From NCBI GenBank assembly GCA_035570275.1, contig DATMNI010000137.1, forward strand, positions 1-49,813: DNA of 49,813 nt, read 5' to 3'. Positions 1 to 8,049 of the stretch are shown one piece after another. Position 1 is the stretch's first letter. Each line of letters starts with the position of its first letter. The translations under genes were made by a program, and so were the position numbers. The notes beneath the pieces are model-generated. The model was not told where the DNA came from. It was given only the letters and a program-made list of their open reading frames with translations, and searched no databases. Source of the stretch: DATMNI01 sp035570275. Lineage in GTDB: Bacteria > Acidobacteriota > Terriglobia > Bryobacterales > Bryobacteraceae.

Positions 1-40
1 CCCGCCGGATGGGCAGGAGGGGAGGCGCCGATGGAAAGTT

Positions 41-2914
41 TCACTGCAGCCTGGCGTATTCGGCTTTGGCTTTCTGAAGAATCGGGATATCGCGGTCGGC
101 GTCTTTCCAGAGGCTGAGGAAATCCTGGTAGCTTGCTTTCGCTTTGTCCTCCTCTCTCAAACGATGATATGCCCGGCCCAACTGCACGAGGGCCAAAGCG
201 CCTATGGGATCGGCAAAGACGATTCCGCGATGATCGAGAACTTTTTGGAATTCCGCCGCGGCTTCCCGGCCCCGCCCTGCTGCAAGGTACCCCTCGCCGC
301 GCACATACGCGGGATAGACACCTCCGAAGTGGGCAAAAAATGCCGTGCCAGGCAGCGCGAAGTCGTAAGGAAGCGCCGTTTGCAATCGCTCGACGGCATC
401 TAACGGCGCCTGATGCGCGAGTGCAAACAGCGCGCGCAGTGTGGGAATATACTCGAATTGCACCGGGGTATCCTCTGGGAACCGTTTCTCCAGATCGCTG
501 GCGAGTTTTTGAGATTCAGACGAATCGCCCGCCGCTAACGCGAGCGCAAAAGCCGCGCCATATTCGACATCCCGGCCTTTCGCAAGTTGGAGCGCTGCCT
601 CGGCGCGGCTTTTAGCCGCGGCCATATTCCCGAAGTGCGCTTCGCACACGGCCTCCGCAGTCTCGTAGATGGCGACTCTTTCGCGCTCACCGGCTTGTTC
701 CGCCAATGCGATCGCGCGCTCCCACATGGTTCGCGCCTGCAGCATTCGTCCGGAACGGGCGAGCACCAGCGCCTGATTGTGCGACATCCAGTCCTCCAAG
801 CCACGCACTCCGCGGGCGCGCGCGATTTCGCGTTCCATTACCGCCTGGTCGCTCTTGAAAAACGCGAGGTAGTAACGGGTGACCAGATATTCCGGGATTT
901 CCAGTTTGCGATCAGCGGCCCGCTGCAAGGCCTCCGCCGCCTCCGGGAAACGGTTGAGGAAAGTATAGTGTGCAGCCAGCACGTACGCGAATGGGTCGTC
1001 CGGATTCAGCCGGAGGGCCACCTGGGCCGCTTGAATTCCCTTTTCATATTGGCCCGTGCCCTGGGTGCCCCAGCCCCCGATAACGGAGAAAGCTGTCTCA
1101 TCCCGAGGGTATGTTTGTGTCCACAAGTCGAGCGTCTGGAGCTCCCTCTGCAAATTGCCCGTCACCTGCCGGTCATAGAGAAAAAGGATCCATAGCCTTT
1201 CCCGATCGCTGACACGATCCCGGAACTGATAGGCTTCGCGGGTGTACTCGGCAGCCAGATCGGTTTGGCCCATGTTCGAGTACATGAACGACAGATCGCC
1301 AAGCGCCATGGCAAATTGAGGGTCGATTGCGATAGCCCGCTGGAGGTGGGGGATCCCTGCAGCGAAACCGTGTGCGAACATGGCGCTCCGGCCCGCACTA
1401 TATGCCTTCAGAGCTTCCAGCGAGGTCGTGGTTGCCTCCTCCAGCGGCGTCGAGTGCTCTTGAATGGTGGCGAGCGATTCTCCCAACCGTGTCCTGATTT
1501 GGATGGCAACTCGCGTCAGCGCATCCAGGACCTCTTCTTTCCTTCCTGCCTGCACCTGCTCCTCGCCGAAAATATCTCCGGTGCGGCAGTTCCTGGCGCG
1601 CAACCACAGCACGTACTGATTTCCGAGCTTTGCAATCGAGCCTTCCAGAACCGCGGCGCTGGCGGTGCGCTCGCAGACCTCCCGCGCGAACTCCGGAGTC
1701 AGCCGCGTCTCGGCCGGCCGGTTCATGAGACGAAGTACCTGCTGGATACGCTGTTCCGAGACGAGGGTCAGAAAGGGAGACTGTTCCAGTTGCACCGCCA
1801 ACCCCTGCCGAAGCGTTTGGTCAAATACCGGATCGCCGGTCTTGTTTTCGAAATCGGCCAGGACAACCGTGTCCTTCCCGGTGAGCTTCGGCGCGCGGTG
1901 AAGATAGGCGTATACCGCGGCGAAAACAGCGAGAATAACGAAGGCGGCTGCAACGGGCTTCCACGGGCCCGTGGCGCCGGCCTTACCCAGCTCCCGCTCT
2001 AACTCGGCGGCCGATTGCCACCGGCGCCCAGGGTCCTCTTCGAGACACTGGTTTACGATCTTTTCCAGCTTTCGCGACGGCAGGCGCCTTCGCTGAGATA
2101 CCACTCGTGCGGCGGTCAACATTTCGTAGAGGACGCAGCCCAACGAATAAATATCCGAGCGGGCATCGGCCGGTTTGCCTTCGCGCTGCTCCGGCGCCAT
2201 GTAGGCGGGCGTGCCCATCACCATGCCGCTGGCGGTGACGGTTTCATCCTGGCCCGATTTCGCCAGCCCGAAATCCAGAACTTTAACGCCGGATTTCGCG
2301 ATCATGATGTTACCCGGCTTGAGATCGCGATGAACGATGCCCTTGGCGTGCGCCTCCACCAGCGCTGCCGCAATCTGGGCACCGTAGAGCCGCACCATTT
2401 CGATGGACAGGGGGCCCTGTTTCAGCCGCGCGGCGAGGGTTTCGCCCTCCACCAGTTCCATTACCAGGTAGTTGGGGCCAACGTCGTAGACCGTGCAGAT
2501 GTTGGGGTGGTTCAGCGACGCAATGGCGCGCGCCTCGCCCGCAAAACGGGCGCTGAACTGCTGCTGAGTGACCTTGACGGCGACGGCGCGGCCTAAGCGC
2601 CTGTCTACCGCCCGAAAGACTTCGCCCATGCCGCCCTCGCCGAGTTTGCTTTCGATACGGTATGGCCCCAGGCACGCGCCCGCAGCCAGGTTGGCGCCGG
2701 TCGAATCCTTCGGCAAGTCCGGCGGCAGATCCGGGGCGTTCTGGATGGCAGGCCGATCCAGGAATTCGCCGCCAGGGCCTTGTGCGAGAAGCGACTCTAT
2801 TTCGCGGCGCAATTCGGGATCTGTCTGGGCCAACAGTGCCGCGCGCTCCTCCGCCGTTCCCGCGCGAGCCGCATGGTATAGCTCTTCAACTTGCTGGAAA
2901 CGCTCCGGGGTCAT
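41..2914 (-). CDS. Serine/threonine protein kinase with TPR-type sensor domain
   Basis: A membrane-anchored Hanks-type receptor kinase of 957 residues. After an N-terminal helical stretch, the kinase domain (about residues 85-310) shows the glycine loop GEGGMGEVF, the VAVKV lysine (about K114), the catalytic HRDLKPGN (D197), DFGLA (D214) and an APE-like MAPEQ. The C-lobe is shorter than usual, running quickly from EMLTAARV to the CLEEDPGRRW end motif. A single transmembrane helix lies at about 318-338. The remaining roughly 600 residues are presumably extracytoplasmic and contain helical repeats of TPR type (for example around IPHLQRAIAIDPQFAMALGD). The start codon lies inside the 3' end of the ECF sigma gene (29-nt overlap), so the two are probably translationally coupled and form one signalling unit. 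Kinase identity is clear; the signal and substrates are unknown. Confidence 0.93.
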   Translation of the reverse strand: MTPERFQQVEELYHAARAGTAEERAALLAQTDPELRREIESLLAQGPGGEFLDRPAIQNAPDLPPDLPKDSTGANLAAGACLGPYRIESKLGEGGMGEVFRAVDRRLGRAVAVKVTQQQFSARFAGEARAIASLNHPNICTVYDVGPNYLVMELVEGETLAARLKQGPLSIEMVRLYGAQIAAALVEAHAKGIVHRDLKPGNIMIAKSGVKVLDFGLAKSGQDETVTASGMVMGTPAYMAPEQREGKPADARSDIYSLGCVLYEMLTAARVVSQRRRLPSRKLEKIVNQCLEEDPGRRWQSAAELERELGKAGATGPWKPVAAAFVILAVFAAVYAYLHRAPKLTGKDTVVLADFENKTGDPVFDQTLRQGLAVQLEQSPFLTLVSEQRIQQVLRLMNRPAETRLTPEFAREVCERTASAAVLEGSIAKLGNQYVLWLRARNCRTGDIFGEEQVQAGRKEEVLDALTRVAIQIRTRLGESLATIQEHSTPLEEATTTSLEALKAYSAGRSAMFAHGFAAGIPHLQRAIAIDPQFAMALGDLSFMYSNMGQTDLAAEYTREAYQFRDRVSDRERLWILFLYDRQVTGNLQRELQTLDLWTQTYPRDETAFSVIGGWGTQGTGQYEKGIQAAQVALRLNPDDPFAYVLAAHYTFLNRFPEAAEALQRAADRKLEIPEYLVTRYYLAFFKSDQAVMEREIARARGVRGLEDWMSHNQALVLARSGRMLQARTMWERAIALAEQAGERERVAIYETAEAVCEAHFGNMAAAKSRAEAALQLAKGRDVEYGAAFALALAAGDSSESQKLASDLEKRFPEDTPVQFEYIPTLRALFALAHQAPLDAVERLQTALPYDFALPGTAFFAHFGGVYPAYVRGEGYLAAGRGREAAAEFQKVLDHRGIVFADPIGALALVQLGRAYHRLREEDKAKASYQDFLSLWKDADRDIPILQKAKAEYARLQ

Positions 2915-3500
2915 GTGCGGTTGGCTCTATTCTACGGCTTAACTCCCGCAATAGCCAAGCCTTACCGAGATCCCAGTCGCGCCTGACAGTGCGCGGTGAG
3001 ATCGTCAGAGCCACGACGATTTCCTCCTCGGTCAATCCGCCGAAATAACGCAACTCGACGACCTTCGCCTGTCGCGGAGCAACCTGCGAGAACGCTGTCA
3101 GGGCCTCATCCAGAGCCAGAATGGATCGGTCCGGCGCGCTCGACAGGAGGGCGGTTTCATCGAGGTTCACTTTGAGAGCGCCGCCGCCGCGCTTGTGCGA
3201 TCCGCGGGCGCGAGCGGCGTCCACCAGGATGCGCCGCATCATCTGCGACGCCATGGCAAAAAACTGCGCGCGCTCGTGCCATTCGACCTTCGTCACGTCT
3301 ACCAGGCGGAGGTATACCTCATGCACCAACGCTGTGGTCTGGAGTGTATTGGCCTGGCGTTCATTTTTCATATACCGGCGCGCCATAAGGCGCAATTCGG
3401 GATATACCCGCTCCGCCAGCCGCGCCAAGGCAGTTTGGTCGCCGCTGCCCCAGGCTTTCAACAGACCCGTGATTTCGGCAGAGGATGCGCCGATCGACAC
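2886..3500 (-). CDS. ECF-type RNA polymerase sigma factor (Sigma70_ECF, TIGR02999-like)
   Basis: An alternative sigma factor of about 204 residues if started at the GTG at 3500, which follows a purine-rich GGGGAAAACGGG. The open frame continues upstream to 3650, but that extension (about 50 residues, Arg/Cys-rich) has no sigma homology. Region 2 is visible in YPELRLMARRYMKNER and TTALVHEVYLRLVD, followed by FFAMASQMMRRILVDAARAR. Region 4 is visible in VVELRYFGGLTEEEIVVALTI-SPRTVRRDW, a helix-turn-helix for -35 recognition. This is the ECF subclass that in Acidobacteria and Planctomycetes is commonly encoded next to a Ser/Thr kinase instead of an anti-sigma factor, and here it overlaps the kinase gene. 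No anti-sigma gene is visible nearby, so control by phosphorylation is a reasonable inference. Confidence 0.9.
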   Translation of the reverse strand: MSIGASSAEITGLLKAWGSGDQTALARLAERVYPELRLMARRYMKNERQANTLQTTALVHEVYLRLVDVTKVEWHERAQFFAMASQMMRRILVDAARARGSHKRGGGALKVNLDETALLSSAPDRSILALDEALTAFSQVAPRQAKVVELRYFGGLTEEEIVVALTISPRTVRRDWDLGKAWLLRELSRRIEPTAHDPGAFPAS

Positions 3501-3625
3501 CCCGTTTTCCCCGTGGATAAAAATATAACAGAACGTGGCCGCTTTTGCCGTCCGCCTCCGCCTGTACCAGCGGAAGGAGAACAAGCTCTCAGAATGATCT
3601 CCTTCAAAAAGATAGGAGGCAACAC

Positions 3626-4189
3626 ATGAAACACATAGCAACCGTGGCACTGATGCTCAATCTAGGTGTCGCAGGCGTCTACGCACAACAGAAGCCCGTA
3701 ACGATGACGTTTTCGGGAACCGTCGAGCCCAGCACGATCAAACTACAGCCCGACACAAACACCGACGAAGGGAATGCGGCCGGTAACGGTACGCTAGGAC
3801 CATTCACCTTTCGTGAACTGCACGCTGACACAGCTTCTCCCCAGCCTTCCAGCACTTGCTCAGGCCCAACTAAGGTTTATTTTCCAACTGTGGCCGGCGG
3901 GGGCGTATTTCGCTTCCAAGACGGAAGTCTATTGACGGTCAAGCTCACGGCGGGATCATCCCTTTGCATAGATTTCGCGGCTGGGGCGGCACACCTTACG
4001 ACGACATATCAGATCACAGGTGGAACTGGACGTTTCAACGCTGCGTCCGGCGCCCTTACGTTGACGGCGACGTGGGTCCCCGTGTTGTTCAACGGCCCTA
4101 ACTCGGCCGTCCTGTTAACGAGTACGGGAGAGGTTAAGGGAACAGTTTCTGGAGTGGCCGGGGAGGAAGGGCAAGCCGAGCGGCAATAG
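3626..4189 (+). CDS. Secreted hypothetical protein, beta-rich
   Basis: A 187-residue protein that I cannot assign to a named family. The start at 3626 is chosen because it follows a strong AGGAGG (about 3614-3619) and opens a typical signal peptide, MKHIATVALMLNLGVAGVYA, with a likely AxA-Q cleavage site. The mature part is rich in Thr, Ser, Gly and Val with alternating hydrophobics (TMTFSGTVEP, FRFQDGSLLTVKL, TYQITGGTGRFNAASGALTL, STGEVKGTVSG), consistent with an all-beta extracytoplasmic domain. The phrase ITGGTGRFNAASG resembles small secreted beta-barrel proteins often annotated only as hypothetical. It is divergently oriented from the sigma/kinase pair and may share the intergenic control region. 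Confidence 0.75.
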   Translation: MKHIATVALMLNLGVAGVYAQQKPVTMTFSGTVEPSTIKLQPDTNTDEGNAAGNGTLGPFTFRELHADTASPQPSSTCSGPTKVYFPTVAGGGVFRFQDGSLLTVKLTAGSSLCIDFAAGAAHLTTTYQITGGTGRFNAASGALTLTATWVPVLFNGPNSAVLLTSTGEVKGTVSGVAGEEGQAERQ

Positions 4190-4660
4190 GAAAAGGCAGA
4201 TGCGCGTGCTCCTGCTCGCTGTGCTCCTAAGTGCAGCGAGTCCAATCGGAGAATCAGGCGGGGAGTCGATCCTTAATGTCTGCCGGCACAGACAGGGTGC
4301 GGCCGCCGTCGGGCTCGTGAGCGGCGACAGCCCATCGGTGCCGGTGGACTGTCCCGGGAAAGGCGCTCTCCCGGCGATTGGGGCTTCGGGGCCGATGAAC
4401 GGGCTGGCGCTGACGCACTGCGCCGTGGTTGGATCCAATAAACGATGAACCTCTCATCGGCCACGGCTCCGTGCGTGAGCGCCTCGGGCCCTGAACGACT
4501 TGCTGGCGATAAGACATCCACCTGGACGTATAGTCATCTCGGACTTTGGCCCGGCCCTGCGGTCCCGAACCCGGCGTTCTGAGCACCCGGCGTTCTGAGC
4601 AATAAATCCTCCCTGGTCGCCCAGCTTACCGGCAGCCACAGTGCGTACGGAGTAGAATAA
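4190..4660. other. Intergenic stretch with weak ORFs and a 16-bp tandem duplication
   Basis: There is no convincing gene. An ORF at 4200-4448 (+) starts with a signal-peptide-like stretch (MRVLLLAVLLSAAS), but its remainder is low-complexity and lacks a clear ribosome binding site, so it is not called. A perfect tandem duplication of the 16-mer ACCCGGCGTTCTGAGC lies at 4569-4600. Confidence 0.5.
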
Positions 4661-4861
4661 CTGCGGACGCGTGCGATCATCACCACGCCATACCCGACCG
4701 TAGAGCAAGTCGCGAAGAGTGCGGGTGTACCCCCGGAGCGGGTAGCGGAACTCATGCGGCTGGTTGATAAAATCATGGCTGGCAAAGAAACCCGGAAGCC
4801 CGCCAAGAAGAGCCGCCCCATCAAAAAACGTGCCGCCACCACCAGCCGAACCAACAAATAG
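4661..4861 (+). CDS. Small HTH-like basic protein preceding an FLNVPYD-family gene
   Basis: The open frame runs from just after a TAA at 4658-4660 to the TAG at 4859-4861 (66 residues). No ATG is available; a CTG at 4661 preceded by GGAG is the only plausible initiator, so the original start may have mutated. The product begins RTRAIITTPYPTVEQVAKSA and continues GVPPERVAELMRLVDKI, which reads as a short helix-turn-helix, then ends in a Lys/Arg-rich tail. Its stop codon overlaps the likely GTG start of the following gene (TAGTG), the arrangement of a two-gene module. Function unknown; a DNA-binding regulator or partner of the downstream protein is inferred. Confidence 0.5.
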   Translation: MRTRAIITTPYPTVEQVAKSAGVPPERVAELMRLVDKIMAGKETRKPAKKSRPIKKRAATTSRTNK

Positions 4862-5400
4862 TGAGGAAGAAACCCGGGGCGCCGGCGTCTTCCTGAACGT
4901 CCCTTACGACCACCACTTCGCCGACCTGTTTCTGCCTATGTCGCGGGCTTGGCAGTGTTGGGCCTGTCCCCTCGAACCACCCTGGAGATTGTTGGCGGTG
5001 AACGCAGGCTGGATCGAGCATTCGACCTGATTCAGCGTTGCCGGTATTCGGTACACGATCTCTCCCGTGTGGAGTTGGATGCGCGGCCTCCGGCAACGCC
5101 CCGTTTCAACATGCATTCGAATTGGGCCTGGCTGTGGCGTGGCAGCGGATTCAGCCGCAGAAGCACCTGTGGTTTGTTTTCGAGTCGAATTCCCGACGTA
5201 TCGAAAAATCGTTGAGCGATTTAGGCGGCACGGATGTTCACATTCATTACGGACACCCGAGCGGTGTCTTCGCTGAATTGGCCAACGCGTTCGTCAAACT
5301 CAAGAGTCAACCGCCTGTTGACTGGATGAGACAGGTTCACATCACTTTACGGAAAGCACTGCCGAAGCTGCTGCGAGACGCTGGAACTGTTGCTTTTTGA
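4861..5400 (+). pseudogene. Frameshifted FLNVPYD-family protein gene
   Basis: Three reading frames together give one continuous protein. The first segment contains AGVFLNVPYDHHFADLF. The second runs from about 4945 with AGLAVLGLSPRTTLEIVGG and CRYSVHDLSRVELD to PRFNM. The third runs from about 5113 with FELGLAVAWQ, HLWFVFES, KSLSDLGGTDVHIHYG and VFAELANAFV to a stop at 5400. Single-base losses at about 4935-4941 (F-L-x-YVAGL) and about 5112 (NM-PFEL) shift the frame. A third loss in the G-run at 4878-4881 would join the GTG at 4861. The family recurs in Acidobacteria and cyanobacteria, paired with a small HTH-like gene as here; it resembles nucleotide-binding TIR/deoxyribosyltransferase-like folds, but this is from memory. 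Decay or assembly error are both possible. Confidence 0.65.
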
Positions 5401-5711
5401 CCCACGGAATTGATGAACAGGTGTTAACCCTCGAGAGCGAATTCCTCCAAGGCGGGCTAACGCCGCCAGCGTCATGGGGACGCCGGTACTGCTGGCACGG
5501 TCCGGGCAGACCTGCACCCTGTCTGCTTAGGGGATGGAGCTAAGTGGTTTTGAACGGGGAATTGATGAATCCCGGAACGCAAGGAAGGCCAATGACGCGA
5601 ACGCGGCTGATGCCCCTGGCCTCGAAGCATACGGCGCCGGAAGGGTTCCCGCGCTTGATGATCCCAGACGTGCTTCAATAGCAGGAGGGGTTGTTCTTGA
5701 GGAGAAAAAAC
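5401..5711. other. Intergenic region without recognisable gene
   Basis: Short ORFs on both strands have no recognisable features. Nothing supports a gene here except the ribosome-binding region (GGAGAAAAAA) immediately before the small coiled-coil gene. Confidence 0.4.
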
Positions 5712-5891
5712 ATGACAATCGACGAACGGCTTCAACGCCTGACAGGGATCGTAGAGGCTCTGGCCGGCACGGTTGTAGCGCATGACAACCAGATCGATGC
5801 GCTGATCAAAATATCCGAAGAGAACGCCCGCAACTGGAAGAACCTGGAACGCCGGTGGGAGGCGTACCTCAACACCCTGCCACGGCAGTGA
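5712..5891 (+). CDS. Small coiled-coil protein
   Basis: A 59-residue protein started at the ATG at 5712, directly after GGAGAAAAAA; a TTG at 5691 in the same frame is less likely. The sequence is a single amphipathic helix with heptad-like spacing: MTIDERLQRLTGIVEAL, then VVAHDNQIDALIKI, then NWKNLERRWEAYLNTL. Small proteins of this shape (ERLxxLTGIVEALAxTVVAHDxQIxAL) are familiar from soil Acidobacteria, but no function is known to me. It sits between two broken accessory genes, so it may be the surviving part of a mobile or toxin-type locus. Confidence 0.65.
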   Translation: MTIDERLQRLTGIVEALAGTVVAHDNQIDALIKISEENARNWKNLERRWEAYLNTLPRQ

Positions 5892-5937
5892 GTCTTCGCC
5901 GAAACGCGGTCCAAACAGCTCCGTGCAAACGGCTCCG

Positions 5938-6050
5938 CCGCCGGGTTGCGTTGCGCCCTGAAGGCCGGGGCTGAAACGATCAACACCTGGAATGTGAAGC
6001 ACTTCAAACGCCTGGGATCCGGTATTGCCGGGCGGGTAGCCACGCCGTAG
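5938..6050 (+). pseudogene. C-terminal remnant of a PIN-domain (VapC-like) toxin
   Basis: One frame reads LKAGAETINTWNVKHFKRLG followed by SGIAGRVATP and a TAG at 6048-6050. The xxTWNxxHFxRLGxxIxxRVxTP ending is characteristic of the C-terminus of PIN-domain ribonucleases. Nothing upstream resembles the PIN N-terminus with its first acidic residues, so only the tail remains. The reading rests on a short motif. Confidence 0.5.
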
Positions 6051-6160
6051 TGTAGGCAGTAGTCGAGGATCGTTCGCATGGGTGGGTATACTTGAGGCTA
6101 TGCGGACACCCGCGAGCGTCACCAGGAAAGGCAACACCGGCAAGAAGCCCGTACTTAAGC

Positions 6161-7222
6161 ATGCAACTTCGTGAAATTGCGGCGGCGCTGGACTGCAAAC
6201 TGCATGACAGGCCGGGAGGCCCGTCGCACGACCTCGAAATTACCGGCGTGCTCGGCATGGAACAGGCCGGGCCGGGGCATCTCACGTTCCTGGCCAACCC
6301 CAAGTACGGTCCGAAGGTGAAGCATACCAGGGCCAGCGCCATCCTGGTCCTGGAGCCCATTGCGGGAATCGATATCGCGTTTCTCATCTCCGAAAACCCG
6401 TACCTGGATTTCGCGCGCGCCCTGGCGCTGTTTTACCAGCCGCCGCGGCCGGCGCCGGGTATCCATCCGCTGGCCTGGGTGGCGCCGACGGCGGTGGTCG
6501 GCGAAAACGCCTCCATAGGCCCATTCGCCGTGGTGGGCGACCACGTCCGGTTGGGCCGCAACGCCGTCCTGCATCCGCACGTGGTCATTTACCAGGGAGC
6601 CGGGATCGGGGACGATTTTCTGGCCCACTCGCATGCCGCGGTCCGCGAATACTGCCGCATCGGCAATCGCGTAATCCTGCAGAACGGAGTCGTGGTGGGC
6701 GGCGATGGCTTCGGCTTCGCCAAGCGGGCCGATGGCACCCAATTTAAGATTGTCCAGTCGGGGGTCACGGTCCTGGAAGACGATGTCGAAGTGCAGACGC
6801 TGACTTCCATCGACCGCGCCACCGTCGGCGAAACCCGCGTCAGGCGCGGCGCCAAGATCGATAGCCTGGTCCAGGTGGGCCACGCCTGCACCGTCGGCGA
6901 GGACAATATCATTTGCGCGCAGACCGGCCTCGCCGGCAGTACGGTTCTGGAACGCAACGTGCTGCTGGCCGGACAGGTGGGCTCTTCCGGACATCTTACC
7001 GTGCACGAAGGCGCCATTGTCTACGCGCAGAGCGGCATTGGCGGCGATGTGCCGGCCGGCGCGCGCATTTCCGGCTCGCCGGCGTTCGCCGCCAACGAAT
7101 GGCTGCGTGCTATAACGGCATTTCCCAAATTGGCCGATATATTGAAAAGTGTACGCGAATTAAAGAAGAAAGTGGAAGAACACGAGAAGCATGTCAAGCC
7201 AAACCCCACCGCCACCCCATAG
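6161..7222 (+). CDS. lpxD: UDP-3-O-(3-hydroxyacyl)glucosamine N-acyltransferase LpxD
   Basis: The third step of lipid A synthesis: transfer of a 3-hydroxyacyl chain from acyl carrier protein to the 2-amino group of UDP-3-O-acylglucosamine in the cytoplasm. The start at 6161 (MQLREIAAALDCKL) matches the normal N-terminal UDP-binding domain and gives 353 residues, the usual family length; the frame is open 23 codons further upstream without homology. Residues 1-100 hold the LpxD N-domain (HLTFLANPKYGPKVKHTRAS). The rest is a left-handed beta-helix of hexapeptide repeats (VGENASIGPFAVVGDHVRLG, GVVVGGDGFGFAKR, VQVGHACTVGEDNIICAQTG). The His of VQVGHACTVGE corresponds to the catalytic base region. 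It overlaps the next gene by 32 nt. Presence indicates a Gram-negative envelope with lipid A. Confidence 0.95.
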   Translation: MQLREIAAALDCKLHDRPGGPSHDLEITGVLGMEQAGPGHLTFLANPKYGPKVKHTRASAILVLEPIAGIDIAFLISENPYLDFARALALFYQPPRPAPGIHPLAWVAPTAVVGENASIGPFAVVGDHVRLGRNAVLHPHVVIYQGAGIGDDFLAHSHAAVREYCRIGNRVILQNGVVVGGDGFGFAKRADGTQFKIVQSGVTVLEDDVEVQTLTSIDRATVGETRVRRGAKIDSLVQVGHACTVGEDNIICAQTGLAGSTVLERNVLLAGQVGSSGHLTVHEGAIVYAQSGIGGDVPAGARISGSPAFAANEWLRAITAFPKLADILKSVRELKKKVEEHEKHVKPNPTATP

Positions 7223-8000
7223 CCGGCGAAGACCCGTCGCTTACCTGAACGAGGAATTCCTGAACAGCCCGGACGCGCGATTGATGCGCATCATGGCCGA
7301 GTTCCTGGAGCCGTTGGCCCACTTCCGGCGCGAGAAGGTCCGCGACACGGTGGTCTTTTTCGGCTCCGCGCGCATCCGCGAAGAGGGCCCGCTGGCAAAG
7401 TACTATCGGGATGCCTGCACGCTGGCGCGCCTGCTCACCGAGTGGTCGGTCCAGTTCACCAACGGCACGCATCGCTTCGTGGTCTGTTCAGGCGGCGGCC
7501 CCGGCATCATGGAGGCCGCCAACCGGGGCGCGTACGAGGCCGGGGGGATGACTGTCGGGCTCAACATCGGACTGCCGTTCGAACAGTTTCCCAATCCCTA
7601 CATCACGCCGGATCTTAGCTTCGAGTTCCACTACTTTTTCATGCGCAAGTTCTGGTTCGCCTACCTGGCCAAAGCCCTGGTGGTTTTTCCCGGCGGCTTC
7701 GGCACACTGGACGAAATGATGGAAGTGCTCACGCTCTCCCAAACCCACAAGCTGGCCAAGAAGATTTCCATCTTTCTTTACGGCTCCGAATACTGGAAGG
7801 AGATTATCAACTTCGATGCGCTGGTCAAACACGGAATGATCTCCCCCGAAGACTTGGCTCTTTTCCAATACGTCGACGATCCGGCAACCGCTTTCGAAAT
7901 GTTGAAGAAGGACCTGGAACCCTGGGCCCAGCAACACGAGATCCGCGAGACGCCGGCGATTTCGAAATCCGTCAACCCGCAAAAACCCGAAGGAGCCTGA
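7191..8000 (+). CDS. LOG-family (TIGR00730-like) nucleotide phosphoribohydrolase-type protein
   Basis: A 269-residue cytoplasmic Rossmann-fold protein of the LOG/YgdH group, whose members hydrolyse nucleoside 5'-monophosphates (cytokinin riboside monophosphates in some species) to the base and ribose phosphate. Signature elements are VVFFGSARI near the N-terminus, the GGGPGIMEAANRGAYEAGG loop, and the defining PGGFGTLDEMMEVLTLSQT (PGGxGTxxE) motif. An N-terminal extension of about 50 residues precedes the core. The gene starts inside the 3' end of lpxD in another frame (32-nt overlap), so co-transcription and coupling are likely. Substrate cannot be told from sequence. Confidence 0.88.
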   Translation: MSSQTPPPPHSRRRPVAYLNEEFLNSPDARLMRIMAEFLEPLAHFRREKVRDTVVFFGSARIREEGPLAKYYRDACTLARLLTEWSVQFTNGTHRFVVCSGGGPGIMEAANRGAYEAGGMTVGLNIGLPFEQFPNPYITPDLSFEFHYFFMRKFWFAYLAKALVVFPGGFGTLDEMMEVLTLSQTHKLAKKISIFLYGSEYWKEIINFDALVKHGMISPEDLALFQYVDDPATAFEMLKKDLEPWAQQHEIRETPAISKSVNPQKPEGA

Positions 8001-8039
8001 AGCGAGAGGGCATTAGAGCCTGAAGCGAGAGGGCATTAG
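7994..8039. repeat. Perfect 23-bp tandem duplication at the end of the LOG gene
   Basis: The 23-mer beginning AGCCTGAAGCGAGAGG occurs twice back to back (7994-8016 and 8017-8039). The first copy contains the TGA stop of the LOG gene; the second ends next to the ribosome binding site of the GNAT gene. Confidence 0.9.
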
Positions 8040-8049
8040 AGGAGGATGC

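Noticed and set aside
4200..4448. Small secreted protein beginning MRVLLLAVLLSAAS
   Set aside because: The leader looks plausible, but there is no ribosome binding site, the rest is low-complexity, and the ORF ends without a recognisable domain.
5472..6143. Long minus-strand ORF of 223 residues
   Set aside because: Shadow frame over the small coiled-coil gene and PIN remnant; composition is unnatural and there is no motif.
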